Assembly: GCF_001894745.1 (NCBI RefSeq)
Contig: NZ_BBYF01000023.1
Coordinates: 1 to 64,000 of the forward strand
Length of the DNA stretch: 64,000 nt
Direction of reading: 5' to 3'
From: Paenibacillus sp. NAIST15-1
GTDB taxonomy: Bacteria; Bacillota; Bacilli; Paenibacillales; Paenibacillaceae
Within the stretch, counting starts at the first letter, position 1; every line of letters starts with the position of its first letter. The notes under the pieces were generated by a model. That model ran no database searches. It saw only the letters and a list, made by a program, of their open reading frames with translations, and had not been told where the DNA came from. Below, piece after piece: positions 45,790 through 56,300 of the stretch. The position numbers and the translations under genes are program-made.

Positions 45790-47133
45790 CTACTCCTTCA
45801 ACCCTTGCTCCTGCGCATCCTGAATCTTCTTCGCGATATCTTCCGCCTTCCCGCCGAGAAGCAGCTCCTGCAAGCCGTTATTGACGACCTCTGTTGCTCC
45901 AGACGTTAATTTCGCATCATAGACAGGTGTACGCTTCACTTGATTCACGAGATCATACAGCTTGGCGAACAATGCGTTCACTTTGCTTTTATCGAGATCT
46001 ACCTTGAAGCTGACGAGCTGGTTCGCCTCTAATGTTGTCTTCTGAGCTTCCGGACCAGCCAGTGCTAGAATGAGTTCTTCCGCTATCTTCTTCTTATCGC
46101 CTTCTACCTTGCTGCTCAGCGCAGGTCCAACCCCGATCGCGCCGGACACCGAGTTCGGATCTCCCTTGCCTCCCGGAATGGATGGCAGCACAGCAACGCC
46201 TGTGGCGTCTAGTACCTCTTGAGGCGCCGTTGCGACTAGATTCGTTACCGCCCATCCGCCTTCAATGATCATCGCGGCTTTGCCCTGTGAATACAATTGT
46301 TCCATTTGTGTCCCGTCGATCGCGTTGAAGCCTTCCTGGAACGCACCAACCGTAGCAAGCTCCTGCAAATGCTCAAGCGCCTTCACGAATTCAGGATCTG
46401 TGAACTTCGCTCCGTCTTGTGCAACCGCCTTGTTGAACCATTCTGTTCCCGTCACGCGATCTGCCAGCGAGCTGAGAATACTGGATTGTGCAAGCCATGG
46501 AGCTTTATTGCCAAGCGCGATTGGAATGATATTTTTGGATTTAAGCGTTTTAACTGCGTTCAATAATTCATCCCAAGTCTTCGGTACAGTCAGGCCATTA
46601 TCCGCTAGTATTTTCTCGTTGTAATACAAAATAGACGTTGGAGACAGTCCCATTGGCGCACTGTATATTTTCCCGTCAAACGTGAAGTCATCGAAGGAGT
46701 TCGGCATGTAGCCGTCTTTCCAATCCTTATTCGCATCAAGCAATCCATCAAGCGGCTGAATCAAGCCTGCAGCTGAGAACTCCTTGGCAATCGTACCCGG
46801 ATGCATAATGAATACGTCCGGCATCTCATTTGCAGCCGCAACCGCTTTCAATCGTTGGCGATACGCATCCGGCGGAATTGCTTGAATCTGCAAGTCTACA
46901 TTCGTGTTATCCTTCTTGAACTGTTCAATGATCCCCCGCATCGCCTTGGCGCGCAAATCTTCCCCAGTGAAGTTATGCCACAGAGTAAGCTGAATCTTAC
47001 TCTTCGGATCCACTTTCGCCCCTGAGCTCGAATCTGATGGGGATGTCGATCCACCTCCGCAGCCTGCCAGCACCAATGTAAGCATCATCACAAGCATAAC
47101 CATTTGGCTCCAACGCATTTTGTTTTTCAACAT
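45790..47133 (-). CDS. Sugar-binding lipoprotein of the ABC importer
   Basis: 447 residues. Lipoprotein signal MLVMMLTLVLAGCGGGS with Cys near 25, then the extracellular family 1 binding fold: IQLTLWHNFTGEDLRAKAMRGIIEQFKKDN, MPDVFIMHPGTIAKEF, ILYYNEKILADNGLTVPKTWDELL and GKAAMIIEGGWAV. It delivers an oligosaccharide or sugar to the two permeases. No glycosidase gene is adjacent, so the sugar cannot be named. Confidence 0.92.
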   Translation of the reverse strand: MLKNKMRWSQMVMLVMMLTLVLAGCGGGSTSPSDSSSGAKVDPKSKIQLTLWHNFTGEDLRAKAMRGIIEQFKKDNTNVDLQIQAIPPDAYRQRLKAVAAANEMPDVFIMHPGTIAKEFSAAGLIQPLDGLLDANKDWKDGYMPNSFDDFTFDGKIYSAPMGLSPTSILYYNEKILADNGLTVPKTWDELLNAVKTLKSKNIIPIALGNKAPWLAQSSILSSLADRVTGTEWFNKAVAQDGAKFTDPEFVKALEHLQELATVGAFQEGFNAIDGTQMEQLYSQGKAAMIIEGGWAVTNLVATAPQEVLDATGVAVLPSIPGGKGDPNSVSGAIGVGPALSSKVEGDKKKIAEELILALAGPEAQKTTLEANQLVSFKVDLDKSKVNALFAKLYDLVNQVKRTPVYDAKLTSGATEVVNNGLQELLLGGKAEDIAKKIQDAQEQGLKE

Positions 47134-47325
47134 GTGCAGCCCTCCTTATGACTTCAGTTCATTTTTCACAAAAGTGTTTGCCCAACAGTACCATCGGCCC
47201 TCTATCCACGCTGTACACTACTGTGGAAGTGTCGCACTTTTATGAACGATATCTCTTTGGTACCACTATAAAAGAAAGACATTGGTAAAGCAGGTGATAT
47301 TCTTCGGTGAAAGGGGAGACTTTTT

Positions 47326-48843
47326 TCAGTTGTGCTGCCGAAACTGAGAAGGGGATAATCCGATATGCTTTTTGAACAGCTTGCAAAAATATTTCACATC
47401 CTCGTAGCCGCAATCGCTTGCTACCTGACTTATCTTCCGCTCCGATCCCGTTAGCAGTTCCTTCGCAAGCCCCATTCGCTCCAATGTTACGAAGTCAATG
47501 TAATTCATGCCGGCTTCCCGCTTGAACACCTCACTGAAATGATTCGGATTCACATGCACATAAGCAGCTACCTGTTGTAGCGAGAGACTCTCATGCAAAT
47601 GTTCTCGAATATAGAACATCGCACGCTGAATATAGGAATTCGCGCGATTCCGTTCATCGTATTGCTGATAGCGTTCCATGACGGCGCAGCAGGCGCGATA
47701 CAATCCCGCTTCTACTTCATGATTCGGCAGAAGACGATGGCGAAATTCACTGAGCGTACGTTCTTCGGGCACCATTCGCTCCAGCCAGCGGCAGGCTGAC
47801 ACCAATATAGACTGCAAATAGGCCAGCAGCGATTCAGGCGTTGTCTGTTCATCTAAGACTTGCGCCTTCACAATCTCCTGAATCCAGTGTGCCAGCGTCG
47901 CCCGATTGCCTTGTGTTAATATCGTGGCGAGTTCATTCTCTTCCTCCCGTGTACATACCGTTCTACCGCCTGTTCGATGCTGAATGTCTTTATACTGGAT
48001 GACCCTTCTATCGCTAACGATATGCGCATAGGCCAATGCTCGCTCGGCTTCCACGTAGGATTGCCGTATCTTCTCATAGTGAGGAACAATAGATCCAAAT
48101 GCCGCTAAGATCGAGCATTTTAGAAGATTCTCACAATTGGCGAACGTCGTAGACAGCATTCTCGTCTGCTCATGCTCCGTCTTCTGCTTCCATAATAGAA
48201 CCATGTGATTGGGGCGAAGCGAGATATCACAATGCAATGCTTCGCCTATAATATTTGAAGATGCAAACAGCAGCAGTTGTTCATCCTTCCAACCTGATAC
48301 AGTGAGGAAAATAACCTGATATGCTCTGCTCTCCGCCTTAAGCTCCAGAAGCTCCAATACTTGTCCGCGCGCAAGTTGTTCTTCCGAGATTCCTTGCGTC
48401 AACAGCTGTTCCAGCAGCTGCTTCTTGAGCAAATGGACATTCAAATGTCCGATCCGATCATGCTGCTGTCTTGCCTCCCATCTCTGCTTCGCCTTCAAGA
48501 CCGCCTCCATGATCTCCTCTGGACGGCTCGTCTTCAAGATGTAATCCTGCGCGCCTACGCGCATCGCTTGCTGTGCATAGGCAAAGTCATCATACCCAGA
48601 CAGCATGATTACCTCTGTTGCTGGATATTGTTTTCTCACTAAGGACGCCAGCTCCAACCCACTCATTGCTCCCATTCGAATGTCCGTCATCACGATATGG
48701 GGCTGTTCATTATGAATCTGCTGCCATGCCTCTTCTCCCGATGCAGCAGGCTGCAAAGCCGTGATCCCGATCGCAGACCAATCAATGACTTGATGAATGC
48801 CTGTACGAATAATAACCTCGTCATCCACGATTAGCAGTTTCAT
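47326..48843 (-). CDS. Response regulator with AraC output (YesN-like)
   Basis: 505 residues. Receiver domain 1-120 with acidic pocket LLIVDDE and phospho-acceptor D54 in IVMTDIRMG, lysine in ILKTSRP. A middle helical region follows, then two AraC HTH motifs at about 400-505 (HLHESLSLQQVAAYVHVNPNHFSEVFKREAG and KISQVASDCGYEDVKYFCKLFKKHIGLSP). It most likely turns on the sugar ABC genes just downstream. The start overlaps the kinase stop by 4 bp (ATGA). Confidence 0.93.
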   Translation of the reverse strand: MKLLIVDDEVIIRTGIHQVIDWSAIGITALQPAASGEEAWQQIHNEQPHIVMTDIRMGAMSGLELASLVRKQYPATEVIMLSGYDDFAYAQQAMRVGAQDYILKTSRPEEIMEAVLKAKQRWEARQQHDRIGHLNVHLLKKQLLEQLLTQGISEEQLARGQVLELLELKAESRAYQVIFLTVSGWKDEQLLLFASSNIIGEALHCDISLRPNHMVLLWKQKTEHEQTRMLSTTFANCENLLKCSILAAFGSIVPHYEKIRQSYVEAERALAYAHIVSDRRVIQYKDIQHRTGGRTVCTREEENELATILTQGNRATLAHWIQEIVKAQVLDEQTTPESLLAYLQSILVSACRWLERMVPEERTLSEFRHRLLPNHEVEAGLYRACCAVMERYQQYDERNRANSYIQRAMFYIREHLHESLSLQQVAAYVHVNPNHFSEVFKREAGMNYIDFVTLERMGLAKELLTGSERKISQVASDCGYEDVKYFCKLFKKHIGLSPSQFRQHN

Positions 48844-50615
48844 TGTCTTTCAACCTCCTTTTCGATAAAAGGAATCATAAAGGATACGGTCGTCCCCCCA
48901 CCTTCTACGCTATGAATTTGCAACCCAGATGCCTCCCCATAATGCAGCTTGAGCCTCTGGTTCACATTTCGCAGCCCATAGCTGTGCTCTGGCTTTCGTG
49001 TCTGGTCTAATGGAAGTTCGATCTGCTGAAGGAGTGCGTCCAACTGTTCCTGCGGCATCCCTTGTCCGGAATCTTCAATCGTGAAGTGTATATAGTCATC
49101 TGCAGTGTGTTGTGCAATTACCGTAATTCGGCCTTTTGATCGCTTGCCAAGTATTCCATGAATGATTGCATTCTCGATCAGCGGCTGAAGAAGAAGCTTC
49201 AGCATCCACTGCGATTCAAGCTCAGGACTGATATGGAACGTGATGTCGAATTGATCCGGGTACCGAATCTGCTGAATCGATGTGTAGTGCTGTGCATGAA
49301 GCACCTCCTGCGTGACCTGACAATACTCGCTCCCCTTATTCAAGCTGAAGCGCAAGAAATCGCTTAATGCCCCGACCATCTGCGCAATCGTGGCGTCTTT
49401 GTTCATGAGCGCCATCCAATGGATGGATGCCAGCGTGTTGTATAAGAAATGAGGGTTGATCTGGGCTTGCAGCGCCTGCATATCGGCTTCTTTCTTCATG
49501 GATTCATGCCGCTTCACCTCTTCCATCAGCACATGGACACGTTCTCCAAGCTTGTTATAGCTATGCACGAGCATGCCAATTTCATCGGATGAGGTAATCG
49601 GAAGCGCAATGATATCCCCCTCGGGACGAAACCCCTTCAAGGAGACTGCCACCGTCTGCAGCGGCCTCGTTACCCGCATGATAAGGAACAGCACGATACC
49701 CGCGATGATAACCATCGCTAGTCCAATCGTCATGGCCGTTATCGTTACGACATATTGATTCTGCGCCTGATACTGCTCATAAGGAATCACTGCCAGCAGA
49801 CGCCAGTCTACATGCGGAACTGTCGTATACACGATTGTTTTCTTGTCTTTCCCTTCCCCATAGGTGACAAATCCCTGCCTGTCTTGCATCCCTGGTACAT
49901 CCCACTTCGGAAGCAGTTCCGTCACTGACTGCGACAGACTATCCCGAATCGTACCTGAGAGAATTCGATTGTCCCGATCTACTAGCAACAAGCTCTCTCC
50001 ACTGCTCAGAGCCGGCTTCATCATAAAATCAGCAATCGCTGCTTCGCTTATGCTGATGGATAGCATCCCCTTAGGCTGATAAGTCGTGATGCTCCCTATC
50101 GGCCGTACGAAGGAAATGACCTTCTCTGCTCCGTTCGTCGTCACGTTCGTGTAGAGAGAGCTCCACCATTTATCCTTTACCTGTTGGATGTTCGTGTTCT
50201 TGTTGTCTGTGAAGAGTCCGTTGTTGAAAATCGTCGTGTTGGATAGCGTATGATTGCCGTTGTTTGGATAGATGGAGATGTTGGAGATGTATGATTTGGA
50301 AAAAGCAAAGTTCGATAAGAATCCCATCAGTTTAATTTGCAGCCCGCTGCCCTGATTCGTGGACGCGAGATATCGCTGAATGTCCTCCTGTGCAATTAGG
50401 AAAATGGACATATTCTCAACGTCCTGCACGATGAACTCCAGATTTGTCTTGATCTGATCCAGCAGCCCCAGACTGGACTGCTTCGTTCGTTCTTCGGCCT
50501 CCTTCGCTGCAATGCTGTACAATACAAATCCCAGTGACAACAATGGCACAAGGATGGCACCTAGCAGCATTATCGATAACTTGCGCTTCAATGACTTGCC
50601 TAACCAACGCTGCAT
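48840..50615 (-). CDS. Sensor histidine kinase (YesM-like)
   Basis: 591 residues. A membrane segment at about 14-36, an extracellular sensor region to about 285, a second membrane segment (VVTITAMTIGLAMVIIAGIVLFLIM), a HAMP linker, then the His_kinase domain with the phospho-acceptor His in QAQINPHFLYNTLASIHW and the ATP lid with PLIENAIIHGILG and DSGQGMP. It senses an outside sugar signal and passes phosphate to the regulator. GGAGGAATGC lies before the ATG. Confidence 0.93.
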   Translation of the reverse strand: MQRWLGKSLKRKLSIMLLGAILVPLLSLGFVLYSIAAKEAEERTKQSSLGLLDQIKTNLEFIVQDVENMSIFLIAQEDIQRYLASTNQGSGLQIKLMGFLSNFAFSKSYISNISIYPNNGNHTLSNTTIFNNGLFTDNKNTNIQQVKDKWWSSLYTNVTTNGAEKVISFVRPIGSITTYQPKGMLSISISEAAIADFMMKPALSSGESLLLVDRDNRILSGTIRDSLSQSVTELLPKWDVPGMQDRQGFVTYGEGKDKKTIVYTTVPHVDWRLLAVIPYEQYQAQNQYVVTITAMTIGLAMVIIAGIVLFLIMRVTRPLQTVAVSLKGFRPEGDIIALPITSSDEIGMLVHSYNKLGERVHVLMEEVKRHESMKKEADMQALQAQINPHFLYNTLASIHWMALMNKDATIAQMVGALSDFLRFSLNKGSEYCQVTQEVLHAQHYTSIQQIRYPDQFDITFHISPELESQWMLKLLLQPLIENAIIHGILGKRSKGRITVIAQHTADDYIHFTIEDSGQGMPQEQLDALLQQIELPLDQTRKPEHSYGLRNVNQRLKLHYGEASGLQIHSVEGGGTTVSFMIPFIEKEVERQ

Positions 50616-50760
50616 AATGAAGCATTCCTCCTAATATCGACATTTCAGTTAGGTAAAATTATACAAGGTATGGGCAAACTAAAATATACCACAGCCGGTC
50701 TACTATACAATCTATCAATTTCCTGCAGATTAAATAGCCGAGAAGACAACCTTCGGGCCA

Positions 50761-50820
50761 CGAAAAGAAAATAACCCGCAAGAGGAGCTCTCTATTTTGC
50801 AGAGCGTCCGTCTTACGGGT
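50761..50820 (-). terminator. Terminator after the large exported protein gene
   Basis: ACCCGCAAGA (50773-50782) pairs with TCTTACGGGT (50811-50820), with an inner GAGCTCTC/AGAGC stem. On the minus strand TTATTTTCTTTTC follows. Confidence 0.75.
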
Positions 50821-50901
50821 CTTTGTCTTTTAACTAATTGTCGTTAACTATGATTAGCGATTCTGTTGCCTCTCGTCATGCGCCCAAGATACATCGCCGA
50901 A

Positions 50902-53900
50902 TTAATGCGTACCTGTTACTCTAAAATCATCAACCGATGATTGATCCGCTCGGTAGAACATGACATCCCCATCCTTTAGTTGGAACGTAACGCCATACGG
51001 ATCTGTGAATTGCGGGTGGGAACCCTCCCGCTTCCATTGATTTGTGAGCGGTGCTTTTATGTATTGCAAATGCGGCTTCCCCTTCTGCCCGTCCCGTACC
51101 GTCTCGATATCAACGTTCACGATGAGGAACCCATCGCGCAGGAAGAATGGCGCCTTGTCGTTAAAGCTGAACTGTTTCGATAAATCAAAGCCCTTCGGCA
51201 CGATATACAGCTTCGCGGGCAGATTGTATTCTCCATACCACTGTTGAATCGACGAATATGCACGTGCTTCCGAGACTCCAGTTGGCACACTTGTCGGCCC
51301 CATAAATGTCCGGACATGGTACGGCAGGAAGAGATCACTGTAGCTGCCAATTGTCGTCGGCTTCTTCGCTGCCCTTGCCCATTCCTCGATGTAAGCTTGA
51401 CGGCTTGTCGATATGCTGCTGGCGAACAGCTCATAGAAGGCGCCCGCTGCATCTAAGATGCGCTGCTCTGGCACATTGCGAAGTCGCGCATTAAGCTCCA
51501 TACTCCGCCTTACCTTGTCCTCTGCTGAGCCAATCCGAATAAATTTCCGTTCATCAGTATGGTAATAGACGTCTACTTCCTGCCGCTTCTGCCCCTTGCT
51601 GTCCGTGAAGTAGAAGGTAGGCTTAAGATGGATGCCATCTCCTGAGCCAAACATATTCCCCTTTGTCTTCAGGTCGAACTTGAACGCATATCCCGTCTTC
51701 ACAGCTACATTTTTATACGAGGAATCTGGATGGCTTCCTTTGCGGACAGGAAGCTCATAAGGAAAGGCATTGCCGCGCGCTTCTCCGTCAATCCCTTTGC
51801 GCCCCACCCAATAGGAGTTTCCAGTAGGTTCACTGCTTCCCTTCTGCTTGCGAAATACCGTCTCCCAATTGAAGTCCATAATGTCCGTCACATGGAAATC
51901 GTACACCCTGCCAATGACCTCGACCGCGATTTCATAGGTCGCCACATGGTTCTCCCAATTCGTATTGGCTGTTGGCTGATGCGTGAAGGAATCCGGCGCA
52001 TTTTCCGCAATCGTGCGGTATAAGACCGAATAATCCCCCTCATCGACCCAGACAGGCAGGAAGAATGTCGTATCTAATTGGTTAACCGGTATGTCCGTCC
52101 ACGTGCGCTTCGGGATGAATCTGCTGCGATCTGCGGTATAGACATCGAATGGGAACCATACCTGCTTCATTCGGAAATATTTCGCATAATCACGATCTCC
52201 GTATCCCGGATAGTTCACATGCTGCCCGCTCGTAGGCATTCGGACGGTAAATGGCCGATCCAGTATCAAGGCGGCACGATTGTAGTTGGGTGTTGTCTTT
52301 TGGTTATGTTCACGATCATCCGTAATTGAGGAGTAATTCACAACAGGTGTATGTACGGTAACGGTATTGATACCGTTGATTGGGAATTGCTTGTCACTGC
52401 CGCCATTTATGTTGCCGGGAACAAGATTGTAGTAGATTGCGCCAGAGCTTGGGGTGTTGGCAGCATTGACGAGCTTGCTGCTAATGAGCATACCGCTTCG
52501 ATAGAGAACATTTTGACCAATGATCGTAGGTGAAGGGATATTTCCAGGTGTCGTTCCATGTTTCGTCGTCCAGCTATTGCTCATAATCGTTGTGCCGTTG
52601 AAGGTCACAAGATCATTTCGTACTTCTGGCTCTCCCGTTTGTGATTCAGCCCTGCTTTTGAGTTGTGATTCATCATTTGGCACGCTCGGCCTTGTATACA
52701 TTCCTGGTACTGTTGCTGGTGTAAATGAAATTGTACCACTATCCTTCGGCTTGACGTGAGCCGATGCATCCGAATTGTGATCCGTTGAAAGAGAAGGGGC
52801 TGAGTACCCTGATGGCTGCAGCGTCACTGTCCCATTAGGCAGTGCGTAGTTGTTCAAGCTCGCTCGTTGAATTCCGTATACTTCGATGTTGTTGATCTGC
52901 CAATACGAATAGTCACGTTGGAAGGAAAAGCTGTAGGTCTTGGATTCTGTATCTCTCATCGTCAAATCCGGTTGCGGCGTGCACACACGCTGCCCTTGTT
53001 TATTCGTCGTGCACACATCTGGTTGCTTCTGCTTCCACTCCAGCGCATAGGTAACCTCTACCTGGCACTGATAGTTTACTTTGCCTGACATTTTAGCAAA
53101 CGTATGTTGGAATAGATACTGATTCGCAAACACATTAGCATACAAATTCTCGGAGGTTGGAATCCCTCTGAGTACATCGAATATCTCATTGCCACGGTTG
53201 TCTGCTTTGATCATTCCTGTTACATCTGGATTCATCTTATTCCCGGTTACTGAGCTTCCCGATGAAGGAGCCGCAATCGTGTACTTGCACTGCCCCGTCC
53301 CCCCACCAGGGTTCCCTCCGCTGTTATCGTCGTTACAGGAGTTCCCTGTTCCCACGGTCATAGAGAAGTCTGCCTTTTCATCTAACGCTTGAGTAGAGTC
53401 AGCAAAATGAGCAGTAATGGATGATGTTCCGGTAGATGCCACAGCTGTAACCAGGCCTGAATTGTTGATGGTCATTACACTAGCATTTGAGCTTGTCCAC
53501 GTTAGTTTAGCATGGTTTTTCAGCTCCCATGTGGTGCCATCAACTTTCGTTAATTTGGCAACCAATTGTGTAGTCCCACCAGGGGCAACACATTTGTTCC
53601 CCGTAATCTCTAGTCCCGATGTTCCATCGGCATATGTAGCGATAAGTAATTTGTCTTTGTATCGGTATGTAACTGAGTTGAAGTCAACAAAGAATTTAGA
53701 GAAATACCAGACCTGCTTGGCCCCTGGATTTGCCCAGTATTTATTGTAGGTATCGTTATTGAAGGTTTGCTCGAAAAAGATTGTGATTTGGTCTAAGTTT
53801 AATAGCCTAGCTACCTTGCCCCCTACTGTACTAGGATCAGTTTTACCAGTGGATCCATGTACATCATATATATCAGTAGTTCTATCTATGTTAACGTTTG

Positions 53901-54594
53901 AAGCAGTAACATCTTTCAGTTCTTTAGAAATTGCAGATGTTTTTATCCAATCTCCAAGCATCGGATCATTAGATTCGTTAATCTTGAATGGCTGATTTCG
54001 CGGAATATCCGCTTCTAAATATGGATCCGTACAACCAGGATACCTTGGCAATAGATGGCCATTTATATTTTCTTTTGGAACATTAGCATCACACCCTCTG
54101 CTATCTGCAACACTAACTCGACCAGCGCCAGCACGCCAATGCTTACCATCCCAGTTACCAGGATCATTGATAGACCAACGATCCCAATAATATACACCAC
54201 CGAAGTTAGTATTTCTTTCAGATGTCACCTTCAATCGAGTCCCTTGCAAGGTATCTTTTAATCCATCTGTACTTTCATATTTTGATTTACCTGGTGTAAA
54301 ACCATTTACAGTTCTAAGAACAAACTTTGTTTCTTTATCAATCCACTCTAGTTTTTTTATAACTTTTCCAGGCTTAGAAGGCACAATAATTGGATTTGTT
54401 TCAAGAGATGATTTAGACGAGAACAAATATCCTTTAAAATCATACTCATCAGCAGAGGCATTCAAAGAGAATAAGATTTCCTCGGTTACTTCCCCAGCAG
54501 CAAAAATACGAGTGTAATCAAGTAATGATATAGATAAGTTAAGAAAAAGTGTGAATAGAATTGCTATCGAGGTTATTTTGACATTCCACTTCAA
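50902..54594 (-). CDS. Large exported protein with Big2-type domain (DUF5704-like?)
   Basis: 1230 residues from a TTG with GAGGTG upstream. A signal or membrane segment lies at about 7-30. A Big2 immunoglobulin-like domain follows at about 345-415 (GLEITGNKCVAPGGTTQLVAKLTK, then SGLVTAVASTGTSSITAHF), then a glycine-rich joint, two Cys-Lys-rich beta parts and a long C-terminal region rich in Tyr, Trp and Pro (KQVWFPFDVYTADRSRFIPKRTW). I know similar very large Paenibacillus proteins only as DUF5704-type; that label is tentative. No LPXTG or SLH anchor is seen. It begins 12 bp after the SLH gene and is probably assembled at the surface with it. Confidence 0.6.
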   Translation of the reverse strand: MKWNVKITSIAILFTLFLNLSISLLDYTRIFAAGEVTEEILFSLNASADEYDFKGYLFSSKSSLETNPIIVPSKPGKVIKKLEWIDKETKFVLRTVNGFTPGKSKYESTDGLKDTLQGTRLKVTSERNTNFGGVYYWDRWSINDPGNWDGKHWRAGAGRVSVADSRGCDANVPKENINGHLLPRYPGCTDPYLEADIPRNQPFKINESNDPMLGDWIKTSAISKELKDVTASNVNIDRTTDIYDVHGSTGKTDPSTVGGKVARLLNLDQITIFFEQTFNNDTYNKYWANPGAKQVWYFSKFFVDFNSVTYRYKDKLLIATYADGTSGLEITGNKCVAPGGTTQLVAKLTKVDGTTWELKNHAKLTWTSSNASVMTINNSGLVTAVASTGTSSITAHFADSTQALDEKADFSMTVGTGNSCNDDNSGGNPGGGTGQCKYTIAAPSSGSSVTGNKMNPDVTGMIKADNRGNEIFDVLRGIPTSENLYANVFANQYLFQHTFAKMSGKVNYQCQVEVTYALEWKQKQPDVCTTNKQGQRVCTPQPDLTMRDTESKTYSFSFQRDYSYWQINNIEVYGIQRASLNNYALPNGTVTLQPSGYSAPSLSTDHNSDASAHVKPKDSGTISFTPATVPGMYTRPSVPNDESQLKSRAESQTGEPEVRNDLVTFNGTTIMSNSWTTKHGTTPGNIPSPTIIGQNVLYRSGMLISSKLVNAANTPSSGAIYYNLVPGNINGGSDKQFPINGINTVTVHTPVVNYSSITDDREHNQKTTPNYNRAALILDRPFTVRMPTSGQHVNYPGYGDRDYAKYFRMKQVWFPFDVYTADRSRFIPKRTWTDIPVNQLDTTFFLPVWVDEGDYSVLYRTIAENAPDSFTHQPTANTNWENHVATYEIAVEVIGRVYDFHVTDIMDFNWETVFRKQKGSSEPTGNSYWVGRKGIDGEARGNAFPYELPVRKGSHPDSSYKNVAVKTGYAFKFDLKTKGNMFGSGDGIHLKPTFYFTDSKGQKRQEVDVYYHTDERKFIRIGSAEDKVRRSMELNARLRNVPEQRILDAAGAFYELFASSISTSRQAYIEEWARAAKKPTTIGSYSDLFLPYHVRTFMGPTSVPTGVSEARAYSSIQQWYGEYNLPAKLYIVPKGFDLSKQFSFNDKAPFFLRDGFLIVNVDIETVRDGQKGKPHLQYIKAPLTNQWKREGSHPQFTDPYGVTFQLKDGDVMFYRADQSSVDDFRVTGTH

Positions 54595-54606
54595 ACCATC
54601 ACACCT

Positions 54607-55830
54607 CTACTTCCAACAAAGTGATGTTGACAAGTTACTAGAATATAATGGAGCATTAAAAGGGATAGTTTCAGCCATGATAAATATTTTTCCATTTGTT
54701 TTGAAGTTTTCTTTTGGTATTACTAAACCATACACATTCTTGTTTGGATCGAGTGATTTAATGGCAATGGACTGATTGATAATTTTAAATTCACCAGTAT
54801 ACCCTACTATTGAGAGAGATAAACGATTAACAGGATATGCCTTTGGTTTCTTATTAACCACTAACTGTGAGTCAATAAGAACTACATAAACCTTCATTTC
54901 ATCGGTCATTTTAATCTGCTTACCTGCTAAATCTAAGACCAGCTTATCTTTATTAGGCAGTAGTTTTCGATTTGGATCCTTTGGATCGTTCCAGTCAATT
55001 GCTGTAAGACTATTAACCTGACCGACCACTGTATTATTGGGGGCTGCCACGGTTAGATTTTTTGTTTTCCAAGAATAAATACCGAAGTTCCCTTTTGAAT
55101 ACTTATCATTCTCCGGAGAATTAAAAATCTCTTCAGCGACCGTGAAAATATTCGTTTTGTGCCAGTACATCTCGGCCGCAGCAACAGCATATTTATCGAC
55201 GGCTAATTTGTCGCCTTTCTTTGCGGACAGCAATCGTTCAATAACGGTAATCGCTTGTGCTCGCGTTGTGCTCCCCTTAGGTGTTAATTCTCCCGGCGCC
55301 GTACCGGACATAATGCCATTTTTCGTTGCGAGGTACATCCATTGCTTATCCTCTACTTGATCTATGCCCAATGCTCTCACTGCCATCTTCGACATTTCTT
55401 CACGCGTCAACGTTTGGGTCCAATTCGTATCTTCCAAGTCACCAGCCTTGTATATCCCGGCTGCTTCAGCTGCATGTACATAGGACTCATACCATTTCCC
55501 ATTCGATTCCTGTACTTCAATTCCCAGAGCAGAAATGGTCATCTTTACGAATTCCGCGCGAGATACATTCTTATTAGGAAGAAAATTGCCATCAGGATAA
55601 CCTTCCACATACCCCTTATTGATCGCTTGCATAATACTGTGTTCTGCCCAGTGTCCGGAAATGTCCAAAACCTTCGGCGTTGTTGCACGATTTGAACTAT
55701 TATCATTACCGCTTGAGGTGATAGTGGGTTTGTCTACTTGTGGAAATGCATTCACTGTGATGGGATGTATGGAAGCTTGCGCGGATAAAAGCAATAGGGC
55801 TGCCGTTCCTATTAACAATGACTTTTTCAT
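54607..55830 (-). CDS. SLH-domain surface protein
   Basis: 407 residues. Signal peptide to about 28, then three S-layer homology repeats at about 53-220 (DISGHWAEHSIMQAINKGYVEGYPDGNFLPNKNVSRAEF, then a middle copy around YVHAAEAAGIYKAGDLEDTNWTQTLTREEM, and NGIMSGTAPGELTPKGSTTRAQA), which hold proteins to pyruvylated cell-wall polymer. The C-terminal half (220-407) is a beta-rich part I do not recognise. It is first of a two-gene unit with the 1230-residue protein. Confidence 0.9.
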   Translation of the reverse strand: MKKSLLIGTAALLLLSAQASIHPITVNAFPQVDKPTITSSGNDNSSNRATTPKVLDISGHWAEHSIMQAINKGYVEGYPDGNFLPNKNVSRAEFVKMTISALGIEVQESNGKWYESYVHAAEAAGIYKAGDLEDTNWTQTLTREEMSKMAVRALGIDQVEDKQWMYLATKNGIMSGTAPGELTPKGSTTRAQAITVIERLLSAKKGDKLAVDKYAVAAAEMYWHKTNIFTVAEEIFNSPENDKYSKGNFGIYSWKTKNLTVAAPNNTVVGQVNSLTAIDWNDPKDPNRKLLPNKDKLVLDLAGKQIKMTDEMKVYVVLIDSQLVVNKKPKAYPVNRLSLSIVGYTGEFKIINQSIAIKSLDPNKNVYGLVIPKENFKTNGKIFIMAETIPFNAPLYSSNLSTSLCWK

Positions 55831-56300
55831 GTTATCCTCCTAATCCATAATTTCAAATTCCATTTCTTGTGTTCCTCATGTAAATACTCGTATCTCTTTT
55901 ATGCAGCCTCCTTCACTCCGAAAGTAGTGATACGGTTCGCACCGAATAGGATCATCACCCTAATATTTGATATCAGACACAAGTCCTGAATTTATAGGTT
56001 AATTATACCAAATTATCTTGATTTTCGGAACATTCCGACGAGGTTTAGAGGAAATATTTTACTCGATTACGTATAAAAGTGGATAGACAAAGGAAATCAA
56101 AATAAAAAAACCGTGAAATTTGTTGCTTGGTTAAGAAGCCCTTACGAAAGTACAAAAGTTACTTTTCTTAAACTTAGGACAATTATCCTTTCGATTGCTT
56201 AAATTATGGAATTTTGAAATAATCGTTATTAAGTGAAAGGTACCGTTTTATAAAAAGAGTATGTAAAATAATCTAATCTTAATAGAGAGTAGGAAAATGA
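55831..56300. other. 470-bp spacer without a gene
   Basis: Holds the divergent promoter regions of the SLH gene (minus) and the GNAT gene (plus). AT-rich; no hairpin or small gene is convincing. Confidence 0.4.
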
